DNA of 64,000 nt, from NCBI GenBank assembly GCA_001592805.2, contig CP051139.1:186001-250000 (forward strand). The letters are read 5' to 3'. Below the pieces are notes generated by a model. It searched no databases. It had not been told where the DNA came from and saw nothing but the letters and a program-made list of their open reading frames with translations. Positions 32,492 through 42,633 of the stretch are shown here, in pieces. The position numbers and the translations under genes are program-made. The stretch's first letter is position 1, and each line of letters starts with the position of its first letter. Origin of the DNA: Peltaster fructicola. Lineage: Eukaryota; Ascomycota; Dothideomycetes.

Positions 32492-33247
32492 TCAACACAC
32501 CCTCGAACAGTGCTGCAGGTGGCAAGAAGAAGCTCTTGATCGCGAATAGAGGCAACATCGGCTGCTCAGGATCATGCTACAACTACATTGCAACCGGCCT
32601 AGTTGATATACCGTCATATCCAGCATGATCCCAGAATGGCAGTGCACCAGAGTCAGTAGCATGTGGAAGGTGTAACATGTATGGTTGACCAAAACACATT
32701 CCGCACTGTCTCTTAGCCATAGCTATCGGCAGCCATGAGGTTCAACACGTGCAGTGACACATGGAGGCATACGCTGTAAATACTTCGACACTGTGTGTGT
32801 GGCCTGCATCGTCTGATTAAGCAATGCCGAGCTCGAATGTCGTTGCTGTAGCTATCGTAAAGCCTCTCGCTAAGATCGATACACCTTATACCAGGCCAAG
32901 GAGTGGTTCTTAAGGACAACACAACAGGAAATCACCAATTTGTGTTGGCTTGATGTCCTGGACGTACCTCGTTGACCTTGTTGGCTTCCAAGCTCTCCTC
33001 CTCTAGCAGCTATCACTCTTCGATGAGCTTCAACGTACAGCAGGGATCTATGGGTAGCCCTTTTTTTCGACGACTACCGCGAGCAGAGGCTGTAGTGCAG
33101 AGTATGTCGCTAGATGTCGTGTCACATGTTGGCCTCGGAGCCGTGGCAGGAATTCGTTTTGAAGTCTTGTAACAACAATCGTCGCTATAGACATAGCTGA
33201 TGGTTCGGTTTGGGCAGATGCAATTAATGCTGACCCAATTGGTGTGG
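32492..33247. other. gap upstream of the dioxygenase remnant
   Basis: No gene seen. A short minus-strand frame (ends near 32455) codes for a hydrophobic peptide with no recognisable family. The missing half of the TauD-like gene is not here. Confidence 0.5.
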
Positions 33248-34702
33248 TCAATATTCTCTGCTCTCGCCAATGTCGCAGGTTTCGAAGACACTCTCGTCTA
33301 GGCCTTTCCATTTCAAAGCATCTTTCAACACTCTTGGCGGCTCGAGAACATCCTCTTCTGTCAACACCCATGTGCCCCAATGGATGCCCAATGCTCTGTG
33401 ACACTTCGTATCGACGAATATGTTGACGCTGTCGTAAGGATTGGCATGCCTGTAGTGGTCAGTACACTCCATCTCGAGCATTCATCAAACTCACATCGGA
33501 CTCATGATATGTCGAGGATCGTAGGCTCCTATCGGAATAAGACCAAGATCGAATGGACCTCGCAGCTCACCGATTTCCGTGAATGCAGGACATACTGGCA
33601 GGTGAGCATATTTCTCAGAGTAGTCGAATTCTCCAACTGGCACTTCAGGGACAGTCCTGTATCCTGTATCTCCTCCAAACCACAGCTTCTTATCACCAGC
33701 CGAGATCGACCAGCTCGCCCATAGTGTATGCGCCTTGTCGAAAGCGGTACGTGCTGAGGTATGCTGGCAGGGCAGACACGAGATTGTCGCAACAATATCA
33801 TCTTGGCTGGCTTCTGCCGGTGCTGTAACGGACACCTTGTCTGATTGATGCTTCTCTGGATGTTCTGTACCTGATGGCTGCGTCGACGACAACCGTAACT
33901 CTCGCTCTTCCCACCAGTCCAGCTCGGTGACATTATGCAAGCCCTCCTTCGCAAACCAACTCTTATTGCCCAGCGGTACGAAGAAGTGCACATTGGGGTG
34001 CTTCTTGGCGATCTTGTGGATGGTAGGTTGGCTGAGATGATCGTAGTGATTGTGGCTGATGATGACGGCGTCTATGAAAGGGATATCATCGACATCGCAA
34101 GGCATATCCGTGTAGCGCTTCGGACCGATTGAAGCATATGGACTGCATCGTTGCGTGAACACCGGGTCGAAGAGCACTCGTAGACCGTTGGGAAACTCGA
34201 CATGGTAGCAAGCATGGCCTAGCCACGTCGCACGCAGCGTTCTCGTTTCGCGCGAAGGAAGGAAGCTGGGCTTGACCACAGTCACGGTTGGAGGAGTGGT
34301 GTCTGGTGATTTCCATTTGCCGCTGAGAGCTCGTCCTCCCATCAATCGAAACATTTCGAAGACACCACGTTCAAGGTACGAATCCCACGGATTGATGAAA
34401 CCCTTGCCATGCTTGTTGTGATGTGCTTTCTGCTGTACATGCGAAGGCTCGGCACCTCGAGCAGTGGGTGAGGACACAAGCGCGTGAAAAACTAGGGATG
34501 TCGAAGGAGCTGACATTCTCGTCGATTGGTGCAGTCGTCGCGTGCGCTGAAATTGAGGCCTGCGATGCGTGAGTCTGATTACTGCACGTAAGGAAGGACA
34601 GGACATTGGGAATGAGAGACGAGTATATAAGACACTAGATGCAGAACGAATGGTGATGTATTTCTCACCTGTAGGGCTGACGTCGAGCTCCGATTGATCC
34701 AT
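33248..34702 (-). CDS. NAPE-PLD-type metallo-beta-lactamase-fold phospholipase, about 469 aa
   Basis: Exons 33495-34702 and 33248-33449, with a 45-nt intron of phase 2. Family hallmarks: [24 protein letters not shown], the zinc motif [30 protein letters not shown], and after the intron [20 protein letters not shown] with the late metal-binding His. Fungal members, such as yeast Fmp30, hydrolyse N-acyl-phosphatidylethanolamine at mitochondrial membranes. The Arg/Ser-rich N-terminus ([18 protein letters not shown]) fits a mitochondrial presequence; the upstream [10 protein letters not shown] portion may be untranslated, and Met codons further in are alternative starts. The catalytic core is complete. 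Confidence 0.88.
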
Positions 34703-35369
34703 AATCTCCGTTTGTACTTCCGCAATCTGCGCGGGTTCACGGTGCGTTCTTGCGCCGACTTAATGACTCGGCGTAACGTGTCGCCATGTAGGAGTCTTGG
34801 GACGAGAGGAGTAAATATGTTTCCTTCAAGATGGCGATAGAAGGGACGAGTCTGCCGTGCTACTGATCACAGCCGATGACGTGCACAGCAATTAATTCTG
34901 TAGCCTGCAAAAGTGCGTTGATCGAGCTGTCGATCTTGGTGCTCCCTGGCTGTCAATGTGGCTGAAAAGCTATTGTGTTTGCGGTAGATGGACAGGCCTC
35001 GATGTCGCAGTGGCTCGTCATCGATCGTGATTTCTGCTCACCGCCGGCGCTGTACTCTTCGACTCAGGACGTGTGTTGCCCAGTGCGACCAGCATCATTC
35101 TTGCAGATCGTGGGCAAGCCCCGCGTGAATAATGGTGGCAGCTCTCAGCCACACGTGCGAATGGTCGTAGCTTCTCTTCGATGGGTCGATCATTAAGACG
35201 TCATCGCTTTGTTGTCGAGCTCTGTGCCTTGAAACACATTGCCAGCTGTTTTTCTTCCGCGTACAAACGTGCCCCTATAGTTTCTGCCCTCACAAAACTT
35301 GATCCTTCTTACTTCATCGAACCCTACAATCCTCGATACCACATCGACAACTCTGAGGATATCGAAAGC
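34703..35369. other. divergent promoter region, NAPE-PLD-like and Ish1-like genes
   Basis: 667 bp without a coding region. It contains a CRE-like sequence and one STRE-like CCCCT (35272-35276) on the side of the Ish1-like gene, listed separately. Confidence 0.5.
35196..35276 (+). promoter_or_regulatory. CRE-like (AGACGTCA) and STRE-like (CCCCT) sites
   Basis: AGACGTCA at 35196-35203 matches the ATF/CREB site TGACGTCA in seven of eight bases; CCCCT at 35272-35276 matches the stress-response element. They lie about 170 and 95 bp before the ATG of the Ish1-like gene. S. pombe ish1 is known to respond to the Sty1-Atf1 stress pathway, so the sites are plausible. Single short motifs also occur by chance. 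Confidence 0.35.
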
Positions 35370-36784
35370 ATGAAGTTCTCACTGGCCTCTGCGGCCGTCG
35401 TCGCTCTCGCGACTCAGTCTGTCGTTGCAAACAGCTGGTTTGGCACTGCTGGTATGTTATTTCCACTTCCAGCACTATATTGCTATCAATTGTGCTCTCA
35501 CTTACTAACCACAAGGTCGTGTAGCATATAACAAGTGGCACGAGACTGAGCTCGAGCGCTGGCTCTCCGACCACGACATCCCATACCCAACTCCTTCAGA
35601 CCGCAAGAATCTCCAGGACCTCGTGCAGAAGAACTGGGAGGACAACATTGTCAAGCCATACAACCGCTGGGATACCAACCAGCTGCAGAGCTACATCACC
35701 TCAAAGGGCAAGCAGGTTCAGAAGGGTACTGAGAAGAACACACAGAGCCTCATCAGCCAAGTGGCAGGCGTCTGGACAGAGACCACCGAGCAGGCAAATG
35801 ATGCTTGGGGCAAGGTCGAGAACTGGCTCTTTGACACGTGAGTTGGCGGTCACAAACTACCGAATACACAGCTGACACACCTACAGTTGGACCGAGTCGC
35901 AATTGAAGTCTTTCTTGGACTACCATGACATCCCAAACCCATCTCCACGCACCCGCGACAGCCTCCTTCACACCGCCCGCGCCAACTATCAGAAGGCAGC
36001 TACCAAGACCGGCCAGACCTTCGCATACCCTGGTGACTGGGTGTGGCAGCAGTGGTCCGACTCCGAGGTGAAGGCTTGGCTCGACGAGCGTGGCATCCCA
36101 GTCCCACAAGGTGGAGCTCGTGACAAGCTTGTTGCCAGCCTCCGCCGCAACTCGAAGCTCGCAGCCGACAGTGCTAAGTCCAGCCTTGCATCCGCCTCCA
36201 AGTCCGCCGCCAGTGCTCAAGCTACTCTCTCCGACCAGCTTCTGAACGCCTGGTCTGACAGCGAGATCAAGGCCTGGTTCGACAAGAATGGCATCCCCGT
36301 CCCACAAGGTAGCAAGCGTAACGAGATGATCGCCCTCGCCCGCAAGCACTCCAACCGCATGGGTAGCTCCGCATCCTCTGTCTACGGTGCCGCCACCTCC
36401 AGCGCAGGTAACGCCTACGCTCAAGCCACTACCGGTGCATACGCACAGGTTCGTGGCCTGTACGACTATGTGCTCAACAACTTCGGCCTAGCATCTGCTG
36501 AGGCCAAGGCTAGTCTTTCATCGGCTTCCAGCGTCGCATCTAAGAGCTTGTCTTCTGCGTCAAGCGTCGCATCGGTTGAGGCAAGCAAAAGCGGCAAGGT
36601 CGCTTCTAGCTCCCTGTCCAGTGGAAGCTCAGTAGGCAACAAGTCTGCCTCCAGCGCCGCCTCGGTTGCCAGTAAGTCAGCTTCCAGCGCTGCATCGGTC
36701 GCCAGTAAGTCTGCTTCCAGCGCCGCCAAGGCTGCTGGTTCGTCATACTCCAGTGCTTCCAACAGCGTCAAGCAGGAGCTTTAA
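35370..36784 (+). CDS. Ish1/Msc1-type stress response protein, 433 aa, secretory
   Basis: Exons 35370-35451, 35516-35837 and 35887-36784 (introns 64 and 49 nt). The first 20 residues (KFSLASAAVVALATQSVVA) form a signal peptide. Four HeH/LEM-like helix repeats follow, each with a W-x3-EL/DSE-K-x-WL-x4-IP-x-P pattern: WHETELERWLSDHDIPYP, WTESQLKSFLDYHDIPNP, WSDSEVKAWLDERGIPVP, WSDSEIKAWFDKNGIPVP. This is the Ish1/Msc1 architecture; Ish1 sits at the nuclear envelope/ER lumen and is induced by stress. The C-terminal 110 residues are Ser/Ala/Lys-rich and carry tandem 11-residue repeats. Confidence 0.9.
36641..36735 (+). repeat. 33-bp coding tandem repeat in the Ish1-like gene
   Basis: Three copies (36641-36673, 36674-36706, 36707-36735, the last partial) encode SASSAASVASK-type 11-residue units. 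The array keeps the reading frame because the period is a multiple of three. Confidence 0.8.
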
Positions 36785-36904
36785 ACGGTATGACTTGATA
36801 TGCCTTACGACAAGCGAAACAAGAGGGTAGTATGCTGACTTAGGTCAGTGCCCTGACGACAAAGCGAACAAGTGGGCGATATGCTGTCTGAGATCAGAAC
36901 AGCT

Positions 36905-37965
36905 TTACACCTCTATAATGTAGTGATAGCAAGCCCCTATGGTTTCAAATGAAAGCAGTTTTGTGAATTGATAGCATGCTTCAATCTCCTCGTCGGACAT
37001 TGAGCTCGCCTCACAGTCGCCTCGCGATCCACTGTAGATTGTGTCCTGTGATTCTCTTGTACTCCGACTGCCACTGATTAGCTCAGATCTTGCATAACAC
37101 AGCACACTCACTCCATCGTCCTTGTGAAAGCCAATCGTTCGTAGATCCAGCAGTCGGCAGCTGAAATCCCATTTGGTGCTCGTTCGTCGTTCAACTTCTG
37201 CCCAGATCTCCCTACTAGTACTCTCATTACCAAGAAAGAATGTGTTTGACTTGAGTACCGAGTTCCCTGCCGGCCCTCTGACCTGCATCTCCTTCGCCTC
37301 AGGATAGCCGTTCTGACTGATCAGGAAGAGCGAATCGGGTACAGGCCTCAACAGCTTGATCAATTCGACACAAACGTCGATCTGAGTAGGCCGATCGAAC
37401 AGATGCACAAACTTAGGCGTCCAGACGATGTCGAAGCTACCTTCGAGGCTCTTCAAAGGAGCATCCGGTGACTTGTCGAAGAAGTCTGCTTTGATAAGCT
37501 TAGCATGAAAGCGGTCTCGATCGCAATAGTAGTCGTAGGACATCTCAAGGAAACGACCTTCGATGTCAAAGCCAGTCATGTTCTCGGTTGGCGCTCCAGA
37601 GTAGGCGAGGTATCTCAGGTCAGGTGCAAACATGCATCCGCAGTCGAGAATAGACGCTCCGGCCTTGATCCTCTGCAAAACCTCGTCGTGAGCAGGATGG
37701 TGAGCCAGGTATGGTCTCAGCCATGTCAGCGCTGAGACGCTAGGATACTGTAGACCTGCTGTCCATGCTTCTGCACGCTATTCGCTTCAGTACATGACTT
37801 GCAGTGCTACGCCACACTCACCGCTCTGGAAACATGAGCCACAATCTGGTCTTGCTGAATGCCAATGTAATCCTCGAAGAATTTGATATCCTTTGGTGCA
37901 AGCAGTGCTAAAATGTCCTGCTCCTGCACAGCTCCGATGCGGCCGTTGATGTCCAGAGTGTCGTT
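36905..37965 (-). CDS. SAM methyltransferase of the fungal secondary-metabolite type; start exon unresolved
   Basis: Exons 37822-37965 and 36905-37777 (44-nt intron, phase 0) encode about 338 residues. Motif I is ASILDCGCMFAPDLRYLAYSGAP, followed by GFDIEGRFLEMSYDYY, FDIVWTPKFVHLFDRPTQIDVCVELIKLLRP and a late KWDFSCRLLDLRTIGFHKDDG. This pattern matches AusD/AdrK-like methyltransferases of meroterpenoid and related clusters, though no synthase or other cluster gene is near. The 5' end is uncertain: an acceptor AG at 37966-37967 implies one more short upstream exon, and I could not find an in-phase ATG. The core looks intact. Confidence 0.7.
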
Positions 37966-38275
37966 CTGTATGTCAGGCGTTGTGATAGATGAAAAAGGTA
38001 GCGATTGTGAAAGATCGAGCAAAGAGCAAGCCTACCTTCTGTATGACATATGTTGGTATGATGTCACGTTTGTGCTAAGGTCGGTCTGCCGATCGAGCTG
38101 AACCTACTGATGTGTCTAGGTGTGCGAGGGCTGTTGTACACTACGGCTTCGGCGTGCTTACGTGAGACGGGACTATGTGTGCCGTGAAACCGGTATTCTT
38201 TGAGTATGGTCCAAGTGTAGATATGTATCGAGCGATTGCCAGTTAGGGCGCCAAGTGTGCGCTTTGTGTCCATGT

Positions 38276-38716
38276 TCATCGACTGCTCCAACCACCGTCA
38301 GCCACTCCACTCGTGAGTTTCGCTATGCTCATATTCGCCAAGGTCCGTCGTGGTGTACCATTGGCCATGATCGGAGTCTCTTGCTGGAGCTGCTTCCTCC
38401 TGGCCAGCTTTGAGAAGTCCGAGGGTGCTTCATCACTGACAAGGCTGTCGTCTGGATCGTCCACCTTTGGATAGCGACATAGGCTGGAGACCTTTCGTGG
38501 AGGTAGGTTCTCATTGTCTTGTGGTGTCATAAGGACACTGCATACGGATGGGCTTGGTGGGTACAGGCTCGGTGTCCTCGGTGGCATAGAAGCAGGGTAT
38601 GGCGACATCAGTCTTGCTCGTGGGATTGCTGCAACCTCATGCTGTTTCGGCTGCTTCGTGCTTGCTGGCTTCTCCTCGATGTGCTGTGGAATGCCATGTG
38701 GTTCTTCTTCCTCCAT
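38276..38716 (-). CDS. hypothetical small disordered protein, 146 aa
   Basis: A single open frame rich in Pro, Ser, Glu and Arg with short motifs such as SPYPASMPPRTPSLYPPSPS and TPQDNENLPPRK. Proline-directed S/TP sites are frequent. No domain is recognised. It lies tandem to the methyltransferase and the small mitochondrial-type protein on the same strand. The composition is protein-like, but no homologue is known to me, so it may be a chance frame. Confidence 0.4.
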   Translation of the reverse strand: MEEEEPHGIPQHIEEKPASTKQPKQHEVAAIPRARLMSPYPASMPPRTPSLYPPSPSVCSVLMTPQDNENLPPRKVSSLCRYPKVDDPDDSLVSDEAPSDFSKLARRKQLQQETPIMANGTPRRTLANMSIAKLTSGVADGGWSSR

Positions 38717-38885
38717 CGCACAGCTGGATTGAAATGTGAGCTAGCTGCGATTGATCGTGCTGTACGACGCACCAGCAAAGCGCTCCTCTGACATAATTGT
38801 AGAAATGCCGTAGAGATGCCATGGTAAGATGTGATTTCGAGATTGACTTCCACCAAGTTTCTTCATCCATTCAACAAGTAGGGCT

Positions 38886-39251
38886 TCAAGTGGCATGTCT
38901 AGCCTTGTATCGCTCCTGTATCTCTACCAGCATCTGCTCTTTCTTGACTCTCATGTGTTCCTTTCGATGTTCGTAGTAGAAATATACGATGGCAGGTGTG
39001 GCCAATATCGATCCTAGAGCGACCCAATAGAGCGTACCATCCGGAGCTGACCGCGACCGGGCTGGTGCTGAAGGTACAGGTCGAGCATCAAGTGTTGGTG
39101 ATGGTGATGGCACTTTTGGTACCGCTGCTTCCGAGATCTTGACTGGTTGTGATTGGGAGGCATGTCGAGCAAAGGCAAGGAACGGTCGAGATTGGAATGA
39201 TGATTGTCGAAGCGATGCCCTCGCGCATCGCAGGTTCAAAGAAGCGCTCAT
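38886..39251 (-). CDS. small single-pass membrane protein, probably mitochondrial, 121 aa
   Basis: The N-terminus is Arg/Ser-rich and lacks acidic residues (SLNLRCARASLRQSSFQSRPF, then FARHASQS), like a mitochondrial presequence. A Pro/Ala/Ser linker leads to one transmembrane helix at about residues 74-92 (YWVALGSILATPAIVYFYY). A charged helical tail EHRKEHMRVKKEQMLVEIQERYKA follows. The layout resembles small inner-membrane assembly factors or respiratory accessory proteins, but I recognise no specific family. It is divergent from galactokinase. Confidence 0.6.
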   Translation of the reverse strand: MSASLNLRCARASLRQSSFQSRPFLAFARHASQSQPVKISEAAVPKVPSPSPTLDARPVPSAPARSRSAPDGTLYWVALGSILATPAIVYFYYEHRKEHMRVKKEQMLVEIQERYKARHAT

Positions 39252-39671
39252 TGCTGATGGCGATGCTGTGATGATGGGAGAATCTCAAGAAATGAAGCCA
39301 AAGTAACGCCTCCCGCGTCCGTGCATAGTGGAGGATATACAGCACTTCGTACTGCAGTACTACTGGCTTACATGGGTAGCTTCTGCTAGAAAGCAAACTT
39401 CGGTGCGCTTTCTGCAGCAGCTTTCATGTACGAAGGCCTGTCTTTGCTTCCAATGCTGCATCATTGCAGTGGAGGGAAGTGGAGAGCACTTCCGGCGTTG
39501 TGTTGATGTGGGGCCTATGGACATATATTCCAATGTCAGTCGCGTGCTCACATACACTTCTGGAGGACAATCAACTGTGCTTCTGCTGTGACATAGCTCA
39601 GGAGCTGTAATTCTCGCTGATCGAGCGCAAAGTCTCAGTCGAGCCTCGAGCTGATACGAAGCAACGACATC
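39252..39671. other. divergent promoter region upstream of galactokinase
   Basis: About 420 bp between the small membrane protein gene and galactokinase. No clear regulator site is recognised. Confidence 0.45.
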
Positions 39672-41286
39672 ATGGACATCCCTACCACAGATTCGATCGA
39701 ACATATCTACACTCAAGATGCTCTGGCGACACAAACAGCACGTTGGAACAAGCTGTTACAGAGGTTCCAGGAGACGTTCGACAAGAAGCCAGACTTCATC
39801 AGTCGAAGTCCCGGCAGGGTCAACATCATTGGAGAGGTGAGTTGCGATGCCACGCTGGTGCCACTTGCTGATCAGACAGCATATTGATTACTCACTGTAC
39901 GAGGTCATTCCAATGGCTATCGAGGCCGATGTTCTGCTCGCGGTTTCTACGCACGGGAAGAGATCTGAGTCAAGCATCATTCGGCTTACCAACGTGCATT
40001 CAGAGAAGTTTGAGGCTAGCACATTCGAGATACCGGTGACGGGCGATGTTGAGATCGATTCGACAGTTCTTCAGTGGACCAACTACTTCAAGTGTGGTCT
40101 TCGAGCTGCAACAGAGCTGCTACGAAGGAAGGATCCCAACTTCAAGCAGAGCGTTGGTATGGACATTGTGGCCGACGGCACAGTCCCCTCTGGCGGCGGA
40201 CTGTCAAGCTCGGCTGCCTTCGTATGCTCGAGTGCACTTGCAGTACTGCGTGCCAATGGTGTCACCAAGGTCGACAAGAAGGAACTGGTCGAGATTGCCA
40301 TCATCGCTGAACGTAACGTAGGTGTCAACTCTGGAGGCATGGATCAGAGTGCGTCAGTCTTCCCTCTGCAAGGCTCAGCATTGTACGTGAGTTTCGTTCC
40401 AGAGCTCGGTGCGAAGAATATCAGTTTCCCGGAGCTCAAGTCACCACTCACTTTCATCGTTGCACAATCGTTTGTAGCTGCGGACAAACATAACACAGCT
40501 CAGGTCGGCTACAATCTGCGAGTGGTCGAATGTACATTGGCGGCATTGGTGCTTGCGAAGATCTTTGGGCTGAAGGAGCTCAAGCCAGATGCTGGTCCTC
40601 TAGGCTACTCCCTCCGTGGTTTTCACGATGCTTATTTCCAGCAAAAGGAGAATGTTGAGAACAATCTTCTCACGTCCAAAGCAGACTTCCAAACGCAGCT
40701 CAAGGATCTACTGGACAAGGTCGACGCATATCTGCCTCAAGAAGAAGGCTACACACGAGAGCAGATCAGCGAGATCATAGGCATACCTATACCCGAGATC
40801 GAAGAGCGATTCATGAAGAAGTTCCCAGTACGAGCAGACCATTTCAAGCTTCGACAACGTGCACAGCACGTGTTCGGTGAGGCTCTGAGGGTGCTACAAT
40901 TCATGGAGCAGCTGTCGTCATCACCTTCCGAAGACGAGAAGGACTCGAAAGCACTACTCGCAAGTCTCGGAGACCTGCTTAACGATACCCAAGACTCCTG
41001 CAGAGATCTATACGAATGCTCATGTCCAGAACTCGACGAACTGTGTGAACTGGCTAGATCAGCCGGATCATATGGCAGTCGAATTACAGGTGCAGGATGG
41101 GGAGGCTGCTCTGTTCACTTGGTACCACAAGATAAGGTAGAGATGGTCAAACAGAAGTGGACGTACGAGTACTATAAGAAACGTTTCCCGGATATAACGC
41201 AGGAGAAACTGTCGGAGGCCATGATTGTAAGCAAGCCTGGCTGTGGCAGTGCGATATTCGAGGTACACGATAGGTCGTCTCTGTAG
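39672..41286 (+). CDS. GAL1: galactokinase (GHMP family), 523 aa
   Basis: Exons 39672-39836 and 39880-41286, with a 43-nt phase-0 intron. Galactokinase phosphorylates alpha-D-galactose at C1, the first committed step of the Leloir pathway in the cytosol. The intron splits the galactokinase signature, which is restored as GRVNIIGEHIDYSLYEVIPMA (slightly over 20 residues in the family alignment, shown here from residue 49). The ATP-binding GHMP motif is PSGGGLSSSAAFVCSSA, the third motif is GSYGSRITGAGWGGCSVHLV. The catalytic Asp lies in GVNSGGMDQSAS. Length matches yeast Gal1 (about 528). No other GAL gene is adjacent in this window. Confidence 0.96.
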
Positions 41287-41631
41287 CTTCAATATGTGTG
41301 ATATCACAGAGACTCTCACCAACAGTAGTGCAGTGTGGCTTCCATGGCGATCAGCATGAGAGGCATACAGTTGATCTCTGATACGATAATAGGCACCTAG
41401 GGAGAGGAAGAATCTTTGATTGATTAGGCCAGGAAGCCATGCACACCTCACGAAGAGATGGCACATCCACTACACTGATAGCAAGCTTCTCGCCGCCGTC
41501 TCTTGCTGCACACAGAGTCTCCTCATCTGTCTCCTGCTACACTCGGGACCTTTCTGTTTGTCTCCCTATGCACCCGGGACCTCTCTATTTATCTCCCGTC
41601 AGCTGAGGCTCTTCTTTGAGATCTTCAATGC
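41287..41631. other. convergent 3' region with a short direct repeat
   Basis: Pyrimidine-rich sequence between galactokinase and the Cys-rich small gene. It contains two 27-bp imperfect copies, listed separately. Confidence 0.5.
41540..41597 (+). repeat. two 27-bp imperfect direct repeats
   Basis: Copies at 41540-41566 and 41571-41597 share the core CGGGACCT-TCT-TTT-TCTCCC with four differences, separated by four bases. Confidence 0.7.
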
Positions 41632-41979
41632 TTACCACACATCTGTCATTTCGACATCCAAAGTGCAGGACGATTCATTGCCGGACGAAGGATCGCCATT
41701 ATGGGAATAGACGCCGGCCTCTGGATAAGTGCCAATCGGAGCGTTATCAGTGGAAGTATCGTCACTGTCGCTGCCGCTACGCTTCACTGCATGTATATAC
41801 ATACATTTTCTCAGTCTCGGTGGTGAAGGACCACACTGTCGACAGTAAAAGAGGGAACGTCTGTGGCTGACAGAGTGAACGCATTTGAAGAGGCGCGGCA
41901 TAAGTTTGGCAGCACAAGGCTTTCGGTCTTGGTAGATCCTATGGCCGCATGCACCCCATGTGATTTCCGCATAGCACAT
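41632..41979 (-). CDS. small cysteine-rich protein, 115 aa, unknown
   Basis: From the Met at 41979 the protein begins MCYAEITWGACGHR and holds eight cysteines in about 55 residues, then a Ser/Asp-rich tail. The Cys/His spacing (C-x8-C-x-H, later C-x6-C-x2-C) suggests a small metal-binding fold, as in many fungal genes that start with MCY and a CGH element. The frame is open further upstream to a Met at 42078, but that extension lacks the pattern. No signal peptide. It may be a real fungal small gene; confidence is moderate. Confidence 0.5.
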   Translation of the reverse strand: MCYAEITWGACGHRIYQDRKPCAAKLMPRLFKCVHSVSHRRSLFYCRQCGPSPPRLRKCMYIHAVKRSGSDSDDTSTDNAPIGTYPEAGVYSHNGDPSSGNESSCTLDVEMTDVW

Positions 41980-42633
41980 TCTTGAGCTTTTTGATGTCTG
42001 CGCTACTGCGTTCGACGCTGCCGCTTCTGCGTATGTATGGTTGATGAGAACGGATGGGTATGGTTTGTAAAGGGTCAAGATGGCTGTGTTGTCGTTCTGG
42101 GACTCTCTTCGGTCCTAGATGCTGCAGATTTCAGCTTGTGGGTGGTGTTCGCCAGGTGTGATATCGTCTGGAGGTGATGTTCGCCAGATGTGACATCGAC
42201 TGAAGGTGGAACTGCGACATCGCAACCGCGATGATGATCATGCTGCTGTGCCATGGCATGGCAGGTCTGAGATGTCTTGCTGTGATGAGACACATCGATG
42301 AGGCGGCGAACCTATTTGTTCATCTGAGACATTGCGATCTGAGACAAGCGAGCAGCTTGCCGCAGTCTTGGCATATCTGACAGTGAATGTTTGCAGGACA
42401 GCAAAGAATATGACTTACGATATATATATTGGTCCGCGCAAGTCGATGTGCTTACCTTGTATGCCGTGCGTCGCCAGTCACTATGCTTCACGCCTGGCGC
42501 CAAGCAGCTCGGCGAAGCGTGCGACTGGCTATCTATAACATGATCTCATGATCAAGCTACCACATTGTTCAACAACAGTGGTGCAGAATATACTCGCCTC
42601 GAACGCTCGTTGACGAATACACGATCGCTCAAC
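41980..42633. other. intergenic region with a 32-bp duplication
   Basis: Divergent region upstream of the polysaccharide synthase gene. It holds two adjacent 32-bp copies at 42141-42204. No other structure is seen. Confidence 0.5.
42141..42204 (+). repeat. 32-bp tandem duplication
   Basis: Two adjacent units, 42141-42172 and 42173-42204, share GTTCGCCAG-TGTGA-ATCG with about five differences. A local slippage duplication in non-coding sequence. Confidence 0.7.

Noticed and set aside
35753-36424. 223-codon minus-strand frame opposite the Ish1-like gene
   Set aside because: Antisense of a confidently identified spliced gene; it is Gly/Val-rich with no motif.
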